Counted from the first letter of the stretch, positions 27,163 to 36,343 are shown. The stretch: 64,000 bases of DNA from Phyllobacterium myrsinacearum (GCF_002980555.1 NZ_PVBT01000003.1:558001-622000); one strand, 5' to 3'. Notes: a model not told the origin generated them from the letters alone. Made by a program: numbers and translations.

Positions 27163-28236
27163 ATGATTGCAGCAGGATCGACTATCGGCATTATCGGCGG
27201 AGGACAGCTCGGCCGCATGCTCGCCATGGCAGCGGCGCGTCTGGGCTATCGCACCGTCATTCTCGAACCGCAGGCGGATTGTCCGGCCGCGCAGGTCGCC
27301 AATGAGCAGATCGTTGCGGCCTATGATGATCCCGATGCGCTGGAGCGCCTGGCTGAGCTGAGCGATGTCATCACCTATGAATTTGAAAACGTGCCGGTTG
27401 ATGCGGCCGAGACACTGAATGAAACCACGCCGGTCTTTCCGCCGCCCGAGGCATTGAAAGTGTCGCAGGACCGCGTGACCGAGAAACGTTTCCTCAACAA
27501 GGCCGGCATCCCGACGGCGCAATGGCGTATTGTCGAGAATGAGGGCGATCTGGAAGCGGCGCTTCTCGCCTTCGAGGGCAAGGGCATCCTCAAGACCCGC
27601 CGCTTTGGCTATGACGGCAAGGGCCAGGTCAAGTTTTCCGGCGCCAAGGGCGAAGACGCCAAGGCGGGTTTTGCCGCCATCGGCAGCGTTCCCTCCATTC
27701 TGGAAGGGCTGGTCGATTTCACCCGCGAGATTTCGGTGATCGCGGCGCGCGACGCGGCGGGCAATATCCGCATCTACGACATTGCCGAGAACGTGCACAG
27801 GGACGGCATTCTGGCGACCTCGACCGTGCCGGCGTCCGTGTCGTCGACCATCGCCGGGCTCGCGGCCGATTCGGCACACAAGCTGCTCGCGGCGCTCAAC
27901 TATGTCGGCGTCCTCGGCATGGAGTTCTTCGTGCTGGCCAACGGGACGCTTTTGGCCAATGAATTTGCGCCGCGCGTGCACAATTCGGGCCATTGGACGG
28001 AAGCCGCCTGCGCGGTCTCGCAGTTCGAGCAGCATATCCGTGCGGTTGCCGGGCTGCCGCTCGGCGATACACGGCGCCATTCCGATTGCGTGATGGAAAA
28101 TCTCATTGGCGACGATGTGGCGAAACTGCCGGCGATTCTGGCGGAAAGCGGGGCCGTCGTGCATCTCTATGGCAAGGCCGATGCACGTCCCGGCCGCAAG
28201 ATGGGCCACGTCACGCGCATTACAAAGCGGCTCTAG
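27163..28236 (+). CDS. purK: N5-carboxyaminoimidazole ribonucleotide synthase (PurK)
   Basis: ATP-dependent carboxylation of AIR to N5-CAIR with bicarbonate. It has 357 residues of the ATP-grasp fold. The N-terminal TIGIIGGGQLGRMLAMAA is the family signature, followed by YEFENVP and the ATP-grasp elements KTRRFGYDGKGQ and NEFAPRVHNSGHWT. The ATG starts one base after the purE stop. The stop codon TAG (28234-28236) lies inside the left arm of the palindromic element that begins at 28233, so the element defines the end of the gene. Confidence 0.96.
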   Translation: MIAAGSTIGIIGGGQLGRMLAMAAARLGYRTVILEPQADCPAAQVANEQIVAAYDDPDALERLAELSDVITYEFENVPVDAAETLNETTPVFPPPEALKVSQDRVTEKRFLNKAGIPTAQWRIVENEGDLEAALLAFEGKGILKTRRFGYDGKGQVKFSGAKGEDAKAGFAAIGSVPSILEGLVDFTREISVIAARDAAGNIRIYDIAENVHRDGILATSTVPASVSSTIAGLAADSAHKLLAALNYVGVLGMEFFVLANGTLLANEFAPRVHNSGHWTEAACAVSQFEQHIRAVAGLPLGDTRRHSDCVMENLIGDDVAKLPAILAESGAVVHLYGKADARPGRKMGHVTRITKRL

Positions 28237-28508
28237 AGCGGTTTGCGACCATATTGAATCGTTCTGCCGGGGGGAATTTGGTTCAAGGTCGAGGGGTTTG
28301 GCGAGACCGATGTTTATCCATCGGGCGAAGCCGAAGCCCGATGGAATTGGGCCAAATTCACCCGGCCCTTCGGGTTTCCGGCTGGCGGACACCCACTTTG
28401 TCAGGCAGCGTCGTCCGATGGATAAACATCGGCCTCGCTACCTTCCGCGTGGATTGTCTCGCCATCCGGGAAACAGAACTGATCCAATATGGCCGCAAAC
28501 CGCTCTAG
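28233..28508. repeat. 276-bp nested palindromic element abutting purK
   Basis: Outer arms 28233-28266 (CTAGAGCGGTTTGCG...) and 28474-28508 (...CGCAAACCGCTCTAG) are inverted copies of about 34 bases with a few mismatches. Inner arms 28301-28324 (GCGAGACCGATGTTTATCC...) and 28415-28438 are inverted copies of 24 bases with one mismatch. The centre carries GAAGCCGAAGCCCGATGG and CCCTTCGGGTTTCCGG hairpins. No transposase or tRNA-like coding potential is visible. It looks like a non-autonomous palindromic (MITE-like) unit. I do not recognise a named family. Confidence 0.85.
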
Positions 28509-28676
28509 GGACAAATAAATTCAATCCCGATGCATGAATCGCCATATGAATCATGAGTCGGGAGTTGACAATCGGGGCAATCCTTGGCTATTTCCCCGCA
28601 ACGTGTTTCCGGCGCGCTCCAGAGGCGCGCTTTATTATTGGTGCCCGGTTTCGGGCGTAAAGATACCGGTGCTGAA

Positions 28677-28802
28677 ATGAAGATCAAGAATTCGCTCAAG
28701 GCTCTCAAAGGCCGTCATCGTGACAATCAGCTGGTGCGCCGCAAGGGCCGCATCTACATCATCAACAAGACTGCGCCGCGTTTCAAAGCGCGCCAGGGCT
28801 GA
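28677..28802 (+). CDS. ykgO: 50S ribosomal protein L36, cysteine-less (YkgO-type)
   Basis: A 41-residue, highly basic ribosomal protein: [20 protein letters not shown] then [21 protein letters not shown]. It aligns with the type B L36 (RpmJ2/YkgO), which lacks the CxxC/CxH zinc ligands of the canonical L36. No cysteine is present at all. The ATG at 28677 is chosen for the conserved MKIKNSLK start. It is a single gene between the palindromic element and a TPR gene. Confidence 0.92.
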   Translation: MKIKNSLKALKGRHRDNQLVRRKGRIYIINKTAPRFKARQG

Positions 28803-28862
28803 TTTACCGTTTCACGGTTATTTGCATTTGACGTTTCGCTGATACGGGCTACGATCCGTATC

Positions 28863-29489
28863 ATGCGGAACGTTTTTGCATTTTTTATCGGATCTTTCCT
28901 GATGATGTCGCCGGCGCTGGCACTGGCGCAGGAAACATCCGGGACGGACGTCCCAGCGGCTGCGCCACAGGCGGCCTCGCTGCCCGGCAAGACCCTGGCG
29001 GAAAAGCGCTCTGCCCGCCTCGATGAATTGTTCTTTGCCCTGAAGCGCGAGCACAATGAAGCCAAGGCCACCCGCATCGCCGAACAGATCCAGACGCAAT
29101 GGCAGAATTCCGGCAGCGCGACCGTCGATCTGATGATGCAGTGGGCGGCCCTCGCCATGACGGAAAAGAAATATGCCGTCGCGCTGGATTTTCTCGATCA
29201 GGTCACCGTGATGAAGCCGGATTTTGCCGAAGGCTGGAACCGGCGCGCTACGGTCAATTTCCTGATGAATGATTACGGGCGGTCGATGGCCGATATCCAG
29301 AAGACGCTGTCGCTGGAGCCGCGTCATTTCGGGGCACTGGCGGGGCTGGCGGCCATCCTCAAGGATACCGGCAACAAGGAAGGCGCCCTGCATGCCTTCG
29401 AGCAGGTTCTTGCAGTCTATCCGATGATGCGCGAAGCGCAGAAGCAGGCGGGCCAACTGGCCGAGGAACTGACGGGTCAGCGTACCTGA
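28863..29489 (+). CDS. Exported tetratricopeptide-repeat protein
   Basis: A 208-residue protein with a signal peptide (MRNVFAFFIGSFLMMSPALA, cleavage near ALA-QE). The mature part contains TPR helices, notably DFAEGWNRRATVNFLMNDYGRSMADIQKTLSLEP and GALAGLAAILKDTGNKEGALHAFEQVLAVYP, giving about two to three repeats in residues 85-200. It is probably a periplasmic scaffold or cell-envelope factor. It is convergent with pyk. No family-specific function can be assigned. Confidence 0.85.
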   Translation: MRNVFAFFIGSFLMMSPALALAQETSGTDVPAAAPQAASLPGKTLAEKRSARLDELFFALKREHNEAKATRIAEQIQTQWQNSGSATVDLMMQWAALAMTEKKYAVALDFLDQVTVMKPDFAEGWNRRATVNFLMNDYGRSMADIQKTLSLEPRHFGALAGLAAILKDTGNKEGALHAFEQVLAVYPMMREAQKQAGQLAEELTGQRT

Positions 29490-29541
29490 TTTTCGGGTTT
29501 TCAGACCGGCGGCCTGTCGCCGCCAGTCCGAATGATGGTTT

Positions 29542-30978
29542 TTAGATCCCTGTCAGCCCATCCGAGCCGATATAGGCAATGCGCAGCATATTGGTCGAGC
29601 CGGGCGTGCGCAGCGGCACACCGGCCGAGATGATGATGCGGTCGCCGGGATTGCCGAACTCTTCCTGATAGGCGATGTGGCAGGCGCGGTCGACCATGTC
29701 GTCAAGATCGGTGGCATCTTCCGTGACAACGCAGTGCAGGCCCCAGACGAGCGAGAGCTTGCGCGCCGTCTCGACAACCGGCGACAGGGCGATGATCGGC
29801 AGCAATGGCCGTTCACGCGCCGCGCGCAGGCCCGTGGTGCCGGATGCCGTATAGGTGACGATGGCGGACAGGTTCAGCGTTTCGGCGATCTGCCGTGCGG
29901 CAAGCGAGATGGCGTCCGCACCGGTTGCATTCGGCTCGGGGCGCTGCGCATGGATGATGCCGGGATAGTTCGGGTCGCGCTCGACCTCTTCGGCGATGCG
30001 GGCCATGGTGGAGACCGCTTCGACCGGGTAGTCGCCGGCCGCCGATTCGGCCGACAGCATCACGGCATCGGCGCCTTCGAACACGGCCGTTGCCACGTCG
30101 GACACTTCGGCGCGGGTCGGGACCGGCGCAGTGATCATCGATTCCAGCATCTGCGTGGCGACGACGACCGGCTTGCCGGCGCGGCGGCAGGCGCGGATGA
30201 TCTGTTTCTGGATGCCGGGAACGGCTTCCAGCGGCATTTCAACGCCAAGATCGCCACGGGCGACCATCAGCGCATCGGAAAGCTCGATGATCTCCGCAAG
30301 GCGGGTGACGGCCTGCGGCTTCTCGATCTTCGAGAGCAGGGCAACGCGGCCGCGCGAGATCTTGCGCACTTCGGCAAGATCCTCCGGCCGCTGAATAAAC
30401 GACAGGGCCACCCAGTCGACCTCTTCCTGCAGCACGGCATCGAGATCGCGGCGGTCCTTTTCCGTCAGGGCGCCGACGCCCAGCGTCGTGTCGGGCAGGC
30501 TGACGCCCTTCTTGTCTGATATCTTGGTGCCGGAAACCACGCGGCAGGTGATCGACTTGCCATCGGATGCCTCGGCGACCAGCGCCAGCTTGCCGTCGTC
30601 GATCAGCAGGCGGTGGCCGGCTTCGACGGCTTCGAGGATTTCCGGATGCGGCAGGAAGACGCGCGTGTTGTCGCCCAGCGCTTCATTGTTGTCGAGCGTG
30701 AAGATCTGGCCGGGAACGAGGTCGACCTTGCCCTCGGCGAACTTGCCGACGCGCAGCTTCGGCCCCTGCAGATCGGCGAGAATGCCGATCGGGCGGCCCA
30801 CTTCCTTTTCGACATTGCGCAGGCGGCGCACCAGTTCCCGCATGAGTTCATGGCTGGCATGGCTCATGTTGATGCGGAACACGTCGGCACCGGCTTCGAA
30901 CAATTTGCGAATCATCGCTTCGTCGGATGAAGCGGGACCCAGTGTGGCGAGGATTTTGACCTTACGGCGGCGTCTCAT
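29542..30978 (-). CDS. pyk: Pyruvate kinase
   Basis: Converts phosphoenolpyruvate and ADP to pyruvate and ATP. It has 478 residues, with KILATLGPASSDE at the N-terminus, the active-site MVARGDLGVEMPLEAV segment and the metal/substrate loop around ATQMLESMI. The C-terminal regulatory domain is intact. It starts at ATG 30978 and overlaps the stop codon of the DUF1036 gene (ATGA), so the two are co-translated. Alphaproteobacterial pyk is usually a single copy, as appears here. Confidence 0.96.
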   Translation of the reverse strand: MRRRRKVKILATLGPASSDEAMIRKLFEAGADVFRINMSHASHELMRELVRRLRNVEKEVGRPIGILADLQGPKLRVGKFAEGKVDLVPGQIFTLDNNEALGDNTRVFLPHPEILEAVEAGHRLLIDDGKLALVAEASDGKSITCRVVSGTKISDKKGVSLPDTTLGVGALTEKDRRDLDAVLQEEVDWVALSFIQRPEDLAEVRKISRGRVALLSKIEKPQAVTRLAEIIELSDALMVARGDLGVEMPLEAVPGIQKQIIRACRRAGKPVVVATQMLESMITAPVPTRAEVSDVATAVFEGADAVMLSAESAAGDYPVEAVSTMARIAEEVERDPNYPGIIHAQRPEPNATGADAISLAARQIAETLNLSAIVTYTASGTTGLRAARERPLLPIIALSPVVETARKLSLVWGLHCVVTEDATDLDDMVDRACHIAYQEEFGNPGDRIIISAGVPLRTPGSTNMLRIAYIGSDGLTGI

Positions 30979-31532
30979 CGAGGAGGGGTATCCGTTACAA
31001 TTGGAGCTGAGGGAGGATTTTCTTCCGTAAGCTGGACCATCCAGCTTGATTGTTCGCCGGTATCATACTCCTGAAATCCCGCCCGCTGAAACCCGCGCGC
31101 AAAACAGTCATTGATACCGGTAATCTTGAATTGGTTTTCCGCCACGCACATGTTGACCTTGCCATCCCAGCGGCCGCCGCTCTGGGCGTCCTCGGCATAG
31201 AGGTAGTAATAGCGCGAGGTCAGCGGGCCGACGACCAGCGTGGTGCAGGAGGATGCGTTGACATGCCACCAGCCCTCGGTGATCCAGCCGGTCTTCGCCC
31301 GGTAGCCGAGCGCGACACCGACGAGATTCTGCGTGGTGTTGCACACGCGGAAATCCGCATGGGCCTCCTCCGGCGCAAAGACACTGCCTGCTGCGAAAAT
31401 GAATAAAAAAGCCGCTAGAAAGCTGCTCCATCGCGTCCGCTGATGCTGGTCAGCGCGGAAAATGATGCCCCTGCGCAATATTGCCTCCGTCCGTCTTAGA
31501 CTCCTTTTCCGCAGTTTCACGTGCATTGTCAA
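30975..31532 (-). CDS. DUF1036 family exported protein
   Basis: A 185-residue protein with a membrane/signal segment (WSSFLAAFLFIFAAGSVFA, cleavage near AHA-DF). The mature domain begins DFRVCNTTQNLVGVALGYR, contains GWITEGWWHVNASSCTTLV and YYLYAEDA, and ends with a glutamine/glutamate-rich tail; this is the DUF1036 signature. It overlaps the pyk start by 4 bases. A shorter N-terminus is possible because the start at 31532 adds a basic stretch of about 35 residues. Function is unknown; it is exported, probably to the periplasm. Confidence 0.85.
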   Translation of the reverse strand: MTMHVKLRKRSLRRTEAILRRGIIFRADQHQRTRWSSFLAAFLFIFAAGSVFAPEEAHADFRVCNTTQNLVGVALGYRAKTGWITEGWWHVNASSCTTLVVGPLTSRYYYLYAEDAQSGGRWDGKVNMCVAENQFKITGINDCFARGFQRAGFQEYDTGEQSSWMVQLTEENPPSAPIVTDTPPR

Positions 31533-31606
31533 CGCGCTAATGGGCGGAACATGCCGTTCCTGCTGACCTGTGACAAAAGATTGATGGTTGCATTCCCGAT
31601 CAGGGC

Positions 31607-32449
31607 ATGAAACACAAAAAATTCTCCCGAATAATCGCGCAAGAGAACGTTCCCATGCCGTTTTCCCCCTTTCATCTCGTCCCTGGCAGCAATGACAAAG
31701 GACTGGTGCTTCTGGCCGATCACGCCCGCCGGGATCTGCCGGAGGAATACGGCTCGCTCGGCCTGCCGCCGCAGCAGTTCGAGCGGCACATCGCCTATGA
31801 TATCGGTGTCGAGCCGTTGACGCGCAAACTGGCTGAAATGCTTGATGTTCCGGCTGTCCTGGGCGGGTTTTCCCGGTTGCTGATCGATCCGAACCGCGGC
31901 GAAGACGATCCCACGCTGATCATGCGCCTGTCCGACGGGGCGGTCATTCCAGGGAATAACCCGATGCCGGCGGCCGAGCATCAAAAACGCGTGACTGATT
32001 TCTACCGCCCGTACCACGCGGCCGTCTCGGCCATGATCGACAGGGTTGCCGGGGCGAGCGGCAAGGCACCGCTGGTCATTTCCATCCACTCCTTCACCGC
32101 TTTCTGGAAAACGGCGCCTCGGCCATGGCATGCGGGCATTCTCTGGGACAGCGATCCGCGCGCGGTCATGCCGCTGATCGCGGCGCTGCAGGCCGACCCG
32201 CAGCTGGTGGTTGGAGACAATGAGCCCTATGACGGCGCGCTGCGCAACGATACGATGTTCAAGCATTGCATCGTGCCGGGCCTTGCCCATGCGCTGATCG
32301 AAGTGCGGCAGGACCTGATCGCCGATGAGGCCGGGGTCGAGGAGTGGGCAGGCCGGCTTGCCCCGATCCTTGACGCCATCAACGCCGATCCCGATATACA
32401 TGTTATCAGGCAATACGGCTCGCGCACCGGCCCACTGGAAGAGGTTTGA
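31607..32449 (+). CDS. N-formylglutamate amidohydrolase family protein
   Basis: A 280-residue member of the FGase (HutG-type) metallohydrolase family. Motifs include LLADHARRDLP near the N-terminus, LIDPNRG, and ISIHSFTAF, with conserved His/Asp/Glu residues for the metal site. It probably removes formyl or related acyl groups from glutamate or a similar compound. No other histidine-degradation genes are nearby, so a HutG role is not certain. An ATG at 31655 (MPFSPFHLV) is an alternative start. It is followed after 2 bases by the DUF1244 gene. Confidence 0.86.
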   Translation: MKHKKFSRIIAQENVPMPFSPFHLVPGSNDKGLVLLADHARRDLPEEYGSLGLPPQQFERHIAYDIGVEPLTRKLAEMLDVPAVLGGFSRLLIDPNRGEDDPTLIMRLSDGAVIPGNNPMPAAEHQKRVTDFYRPYHAAVSAMIDRVAGASGKAPLVISIHSFTAFWKTAPRPWHAGILWDSDPRAVMPLIAALQADPQLVVGDNEPYDGALRNDTMFKHCIVPGLAHALIEVRQDLIADEAGVEEWAGRLAPILDAINADPDIHVIRQYGSRTGPLEEV

Positions 32450-32451
32450 TC

Positions 32452-32757
<306 letters not shown>

Positions 32758-32892
32758 CGAACCACGCCGCAGCGGCGGTCGAAACCGCCTTCATCCCGAC
32801 TCTATTGTCTTGACTCATTGCGCTGTGGTCGGGCATCGGAACCGCAGAGGCGGCGTTTGCGAGTCGCACAATCAATTTTTACGGAGCAAGAT

Positions 32893-33162
32893 ATGAGCAT
32901 GGATGATGTAGCGCCGCAGGGCGGTGTCGAGGGTGTTGCGGCTGCGGAATTGCGGCAGTTCATCGAGCGCATCGAGCGCCTTGAGGAAGAAAAGACCACA
33001 CTTCAGGACGACATCAAGGAAGTGATGGCGGAAGCCAAGGGCCGCGGCTACGACACCAAGATCATCCGCACGATCGTCCGCCTGCGCAAGAAGGATGCGA
33101 ACGAGCGCAAGGAAGAAGAGGCGATCCTCGAACTGTACATGAACGCCCTCGGCATGGTCTGA
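32893..33162 (+). CDS. gapR: GapR family nucleoid-associated protein (DUF2312)
   Basis: An 89-residue DNA-binding protein of the GapR family. The C-terminal two thirds ([20 protein letters not shown] and [27 protein letters not shown]) match the GapR coiled-coil dimer that clamps overtwisted, AT-rich DNA and guides topoisomerases. The short N-terminal extension ([11 protein letters not shown]) is of low complexity. GGAGCAAGAT lies just before the ATG. A long hairpin follows the stop. Confidence 0.9.
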   Translation: MSMDDVAPQGGVEGVAAAELRQFIERIERLEEEKTTLQDDIKEVMAEAKGRGYDTKIIRTIVRLRKKDANERKEEEAILELYMNALGMV

Positions 33163-33180
33163 CCCTTTAAAGACGAACGG

Positions 33181-33244
33181 CAGCTGAAACGGGATTGGAT
33201 GTGCAGACAGTGCTGCACCCTATCCAATCCCGTATGATCAGCTG
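33181..33244. repeat. Long imperfect hairpin after gapR
   Basis: ACGGGATTGGAT (33189-33200) and ATCCAATCCCGT (33222-33233) form a perfect 12-bp stem. Inside it GTGCAG (33201-33206) pairs with CTGCAC (33213-33218), giving 18 bp in total around a short loop. CAGCTG lies at both ends (33181 and 33239). No T-tract follows. It lies between gapR and the convergent TetR gene and could be a processing or stabilising structure, a two-way terminator, or a mobile palindrome. Confidence 0.7.
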
Positions 33245-33255
33245 CTCGCTCGAGA

Positions 33256-33846
33256 CTACCCCGGCGAAGTCCTGCCCGCGGGATTTTCCCCCAGAAGATA
33301 TGCAAGCAGTTCAAGCATGCTCGCCCGGACATCGGCGAGGTCTTGCGATGCCAGAATTTCCAGGCCGATCAGCGCGCCGTAGAGAATCCGGGCATTTGTC
33401 CCGCTCCGGTCTGCGGACTGGCCGCACTTCCGGAAAAGCTGCACGAGATAGGCCAGGCGCCGCTCATCCACCGATTTGAGGATTGCCGCGGTCGTGGCGT
33501 CATGGCGGGCCCATTCGCGGATGGCGCTTTCCGTCCGGTCGCCGCCATAGGCCGAACTTGGCACGCCGGTTGCCTCGATCACCAGTGCCTGCAACTGCGC
33601 AAGGGGCGTTGTCCCGATGGCTTCGACATTTCTGATGATGGCATCGGTGGCCAGATGCTGCCAGTGCGCCAGCATCCGTGCCTTCAGCGCCGGTACATCC
33701 CTGAAATGCCAGTAGAACGATCCCTTGCTGACCTTGAGGTCGCGGGCAATCGCCTCGGCCCGGATCGCCTGCACGCCGCCCTCGCCCAGGGCGCGGAAGG
33801 CGGCGCTGATCCAGTCTTCGGCGGAGAGTGTCTTTCGGGTTGGCAT
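33256..33846 (-). CDS. TetR-family transcriptional regulator
   Basis: A 196-residue repressor from ATG 33846. The N-terminal helix-turn-helix includes AEAIARDLKVSKGSFYWHFRD, and the C-terminal ligand domain is unrelated to well-known types. The frame is open to 33888, but MPTRKTLSAEDWI is the usual start. It is divergent from a two-gene membrane-protein operon, and two palindromes ATACG-N4-CGTAT lie in the intergenic region. It very likely represses itself and its neighbours and responds to an unknown ligand. Confidence 0.9.
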   Translation of the reverse strand: MPTRKTLSAEDWISAAFRALGEGGVQAIRAEAIARDLKVSKGSFYWHFRDVPALKARMLAHWQHLATDAIIRNVEAIGTTPLAQLQALVIEATGVPSSAYGGDRTESAIREWARHDATTAAILKSVDERRLAYLVQLFRKCGQSADRSGTNARILYGALIGLEILASQDLADVRASMLELLAYLLGENPAGRTSPG

Positions 33847-33855
33847 CGCTATTCC

Positions 33856-33909
33856 ATACGCTGGCGTATTGACGAGGGCAAGCGCCAATGTTTATATACG
33901 CCACCGTAT
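33856..33909. promoter_or_regulatory. Two matched TetR operators
   Basis: ATACGCTGGCGTAT (33856-33869) and ATACGCCACCGTAT (33896-33909) share the arms ATACG/CGTAT around a 4-base centre. Their starts are exactly 40 bp apart, about four DNA turns, so both face the same side of the helix. They lie in the 88-bp divergent region between the TetR gene and the membrane-protein genes, covering the likely promoters of both. Confidence 0.8.
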
Positions 33910-33934
33910 GGTCGACTGGATTGAAGGACGTATC

Positions 33935-34342
33935 ATGAGCAAATGGATTGCAGCCGCTGCATTCGTATCCCTGGTCACGATGGTTATCCACGTCCGGGCG
34001 GGAGGGCCGGAGGTTCACGACGCGCTGCTTGCGGCTGATATACCGGTTATCCTCAAGACCTACGTGTCGGTGATCTGGCATGTCTCGACGGCCGTCCTGC
34101 TCGTCAACAGTGCCGCGCTCGCTGTTGCAGCCGTGAGCGCGCCCATGCGCCGCCCGCTCGTATGGGTCGTTGTCCTTCAATATCTGGCCTATGCCGCCCT
34201 GTTCGTTGCCTATCCGCTCGTCAATCTTGGAACGCTGTCCGACATGCCGCAGTGGCTTGTCTTCATTGCGATATCGGCGCTGGCCCTCATGGGAACAGCC
34301 GGCAGCCCCGTCGCCGCATGTGCGGGGGCCCGCAGATCATGA
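33935..34342 (+). CDS. Four-span membrane protein under TetR control
   Basis: A 135-residue protein beginning MSKWIAAAAFVSLVTMVIHV with about four hydrophobic segments and short loops (HVRAGGPEVHDALLAADIP). It has GAAGGACGTATC upstream of ATG 33935 and overlaps the next gene (ATGA), so both are translated together. Both genes are small multi-span membrane proteins, so they may form one heteromeric transporter or sensor. I do not recognise a precise family for this first one. Confidence 0.72.
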   Translation: MSKWIAAAAFVSLVTMVIHVRAGGPEVHDALLAADIPVILKTYVSVIWHVSTAVLLVNSAALAVAAVSAPMRRPLVWVVVLQYLAYAALFVAYPLVNLGTLSDMPQWLVFIAISALALMGTAGSPVAACAGARRS

Positions 34343-34770
34343 CGCACGTTCTGGCATGGCTTGTTTTCATCGTGCTGACCATTGTCGCGGCCCTGCATCT
34401 CTATTGGGGCTTCGGCGGCCTGTGGCCGGCACGCGATCCGCTGTCCCTGGCCCGGACGGTGGTCGGGTCGAAGGGAATTGCCAGAATGCCGTCGCGCGGG
34501 GTGACGGTTGTCGTTGCCGTCCTGATCTTCTCTGCCGGTGCTCTCGCTCTCATGCGGATGTCCATCATTCCGGCGCTGTTGCCGACAGGGCTGCTCCGTT
34601 TCGGCATACTGGTGCTGACGGTCATATTCCTTGCGCGCGGCAGCCTCAGCTTCACGGCGTTTTTCCGCAACCGGCAGGCCGAGGAGCCTTTCCTGACGCT
34701 GGATCGCCGCTATTACGGCCCGCTGTGCCTTGTCATCGGGGCGGGTTTCGCCGTGCTGCTGTTCGCCTGA
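34339..34770 (+). CDS. DUF3995 family membrane protein
   Basis: A 143-residue membrane protein beginning MTHVLAWLVFIVLTIVAALHLYWGFGGLWPA, which is the DUF3995 signature, with about four helices. It starts inside the stop codon of the preceding gene. Loops are short and the C-terminal part has FFRNRQAEEPFLTLDRRYYGPLCLVIG. Function is unknown. It is the second cistron of the TetR-regulated pair. Confidence 0.8.
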   Translation: MTHVLAWLVFIVLTIVAALHLYWGFGGLWPARDPLSLARTVVGSKGIARMPSRGVTVVVAVLIFSAGALALMRMSIIPALLPTGLLRFGILVLTVIFLARGSLSFTAFFRNRQAEEPFLTLDRRYYGPLCLVIGAGFAVLLFA

Positions 34771-34993
34771 ATGCGCCGCGCTTTTTTGCCTTTGAACGTT
34801 TGAAGGGCGCTGCGCGATATTAAACTTCACATGAAGCATTGCGAATGGCTTTAAATTTCTTGAACTGGCGGGGTGACGGGTATAATCGTCTCGCTGCCCA
34901 TCTATCTTTTCATGATCCATTTCTCTTCCGACTGATGTGATCTGCCGGCATTCGCGCTGGGGCAGCCGCCTCAGCCGTCAGGGAGTAAAATCA

Positions 34994-36343
34994 ATGTCCG
35001 TAACCACAGCGCAGCTGTCCATGAAGGCGCCCGCCAATTCGCGGTCCCGTGTCATCCTGGCCAGCCTGATTGGCACCACCATCGAATTCTACGATTTCTA
35101 CGTCTATGCGACCGCCGCGGTGCTGGTCTTCCCGCATCTGTTCTTTCCGCCCGGCAACGAAACGACGGCCCTTCTGTCCTCCTTCGCCATTTTCGGCGCG
35201 GCCATGGTGGCGCGTCCGCTCGGCGCGATCTTCTTCGGCCACCTCGGCGACAAGCGCGGCCGCAAGATCACGCTGGTCGGCGCGCTTCTGACCATGGGTA
35301 TCGCTACCTTCCTCATCGGCGTTCTGCCGACTTTTGCAACGGTCGGCTGGTTTGCCCCGGCCCTGCTGGTCGTGCTGCGGCTGGCGCAGGGGTTTGCGCT
35401 CGGCGGTGAATGGAGCGGTGCGGCCCTGGTCGCCACCGAAAATGCCCCTGAGGGCAAGCGCGCGATCTTCGGCACGTTTCCGCAACTGGGCGCACCCATC
35501 GGCTTCATCATTGCCAATGGCCTGTTCCTGATCATCGCGGCCATCCTGCCGTCGGATGATCCGTCGCGGCCATCGCTTGCATTTCTCGACTGGGGCTGGC
35601 GGATTCCGTTCCTGTTTTCTGCCGTCATGGTGATCGTCGGCCTGTGGGTCCGGCTCAACCTGGTCGAAAGCACCGCCTTCGAGAAAACCGTCAGCAAAGG
35701 CGAGATCAAGAAGGTGCCGCTGGTTTCCGTGTTCCAGTCGCACTCGAAGGAGCTGGTGCTCGGCACGTTCTACATGCTTGCCACCTATGTACTGTTCTAT
35801 CTGATGACCACATTCTCGCTCAGCTATGGCCGCGCCGCGACGGCCGGGCCCATTGCCGGTCTTGGCTATGATTACACGACCTTCGTCCTGATGATGATCG
35901 TCGGCGTGGTGTTCTTCGGCATTTTCACCATGGTCTCCGGACCATGGGCGGATCGCTGGGGCCGCCGCAAGACACTGATCTGCGTCACGCTTGCCATTAT
36001 CGTGTTCGGCCTGTTGTGGGTGCCGATGCTGTCTCTGGGCAACGTCGGCGTCATGGCCTGGCTGATCCTCGGCTTCGCCCTGATGGGAATGACTTTCGGC
36101 CCGATGGGCGCGCTGCTGCCGGAATTGTTCCCGGTGAGCATGCGCTATACGGGATCCGGCATTTCCTACAATGTCTCATCGATCCTCGGTGCTGCGGTTG
36201 CCCCGTTCATCGCGATTGCCTTGTGGAAGCTCGGCGGCGGCAGCCCGTTCTGGGTCGGCGTCTACCTTTCGGCCATGGCCGTGCTGACGCTGATCGCATT
36301 GCTGATCGGCAAGGAAACCAAGGACGTCGATATCGAGGCTTGA
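34994..36343 (+). CDS. MFS transporter, metabolite:H+ symporter (MHS) family
   Basis: A 449-residue twelve-span transporter. The N-terminal ASLIGTTIEFYDFYVYATAA and FFGHLGDKRGRKITL are the MHS (ProP/ShiA-like) hallmarks, and GPWADRWGRRKTL is the second-half motif. Family members import organic acids, shikimate, proline/betaine or alpha-ketoglutarate with protons; the substrate here is unknown. The ATG at 34994 follows CAGGGAGTAAAATCA. It is single-standing with a strong terminator. Confidence 0.88.
   Translation: MSVTTAQLSMKAPANSRSRVILASLIGTTIEFYDFYVYATAAVLVFPHLFFPPGNETTALLSSFAIFGAAMVARPLGAIFFGHLGDKRGRKITLVGALLTMGIATFLIGVLPTFATVGWFAPALLVVLRLAQGFALGGEWSGAALVATENAPEGKRAIFGTFPQLGAPIGFIIANGLFLIIAAILPSDDPSRPSLAFLDWGWRIPFLFSAVMVIVGLWVRLNLVESTAFEKTVSKGEIKKVPLVSVFQSHSKELVLGTFYMLATYVLFYLMTTFSLSYGRAATAGPIAGLGYDYTTFVLMMIVGVVFFGIFTMVSGPWADRWGRRKTLICVTLAIIVFGLLWVPMLSLGNVGVMAWLILGFALMGMTFGPMGALLPELFPVSMRYTGSGISYNVSSILGAAVAPFIAIALWKLGGGSPFWVGVYLSAMAVLTLIALLIGKETKDVDIEA

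Noticed and set aside
28237-28537. Short frames inside the palindromic element
   Set aside because: Frames cross inverted repeats, lack start signals and encode no recognisable domain.
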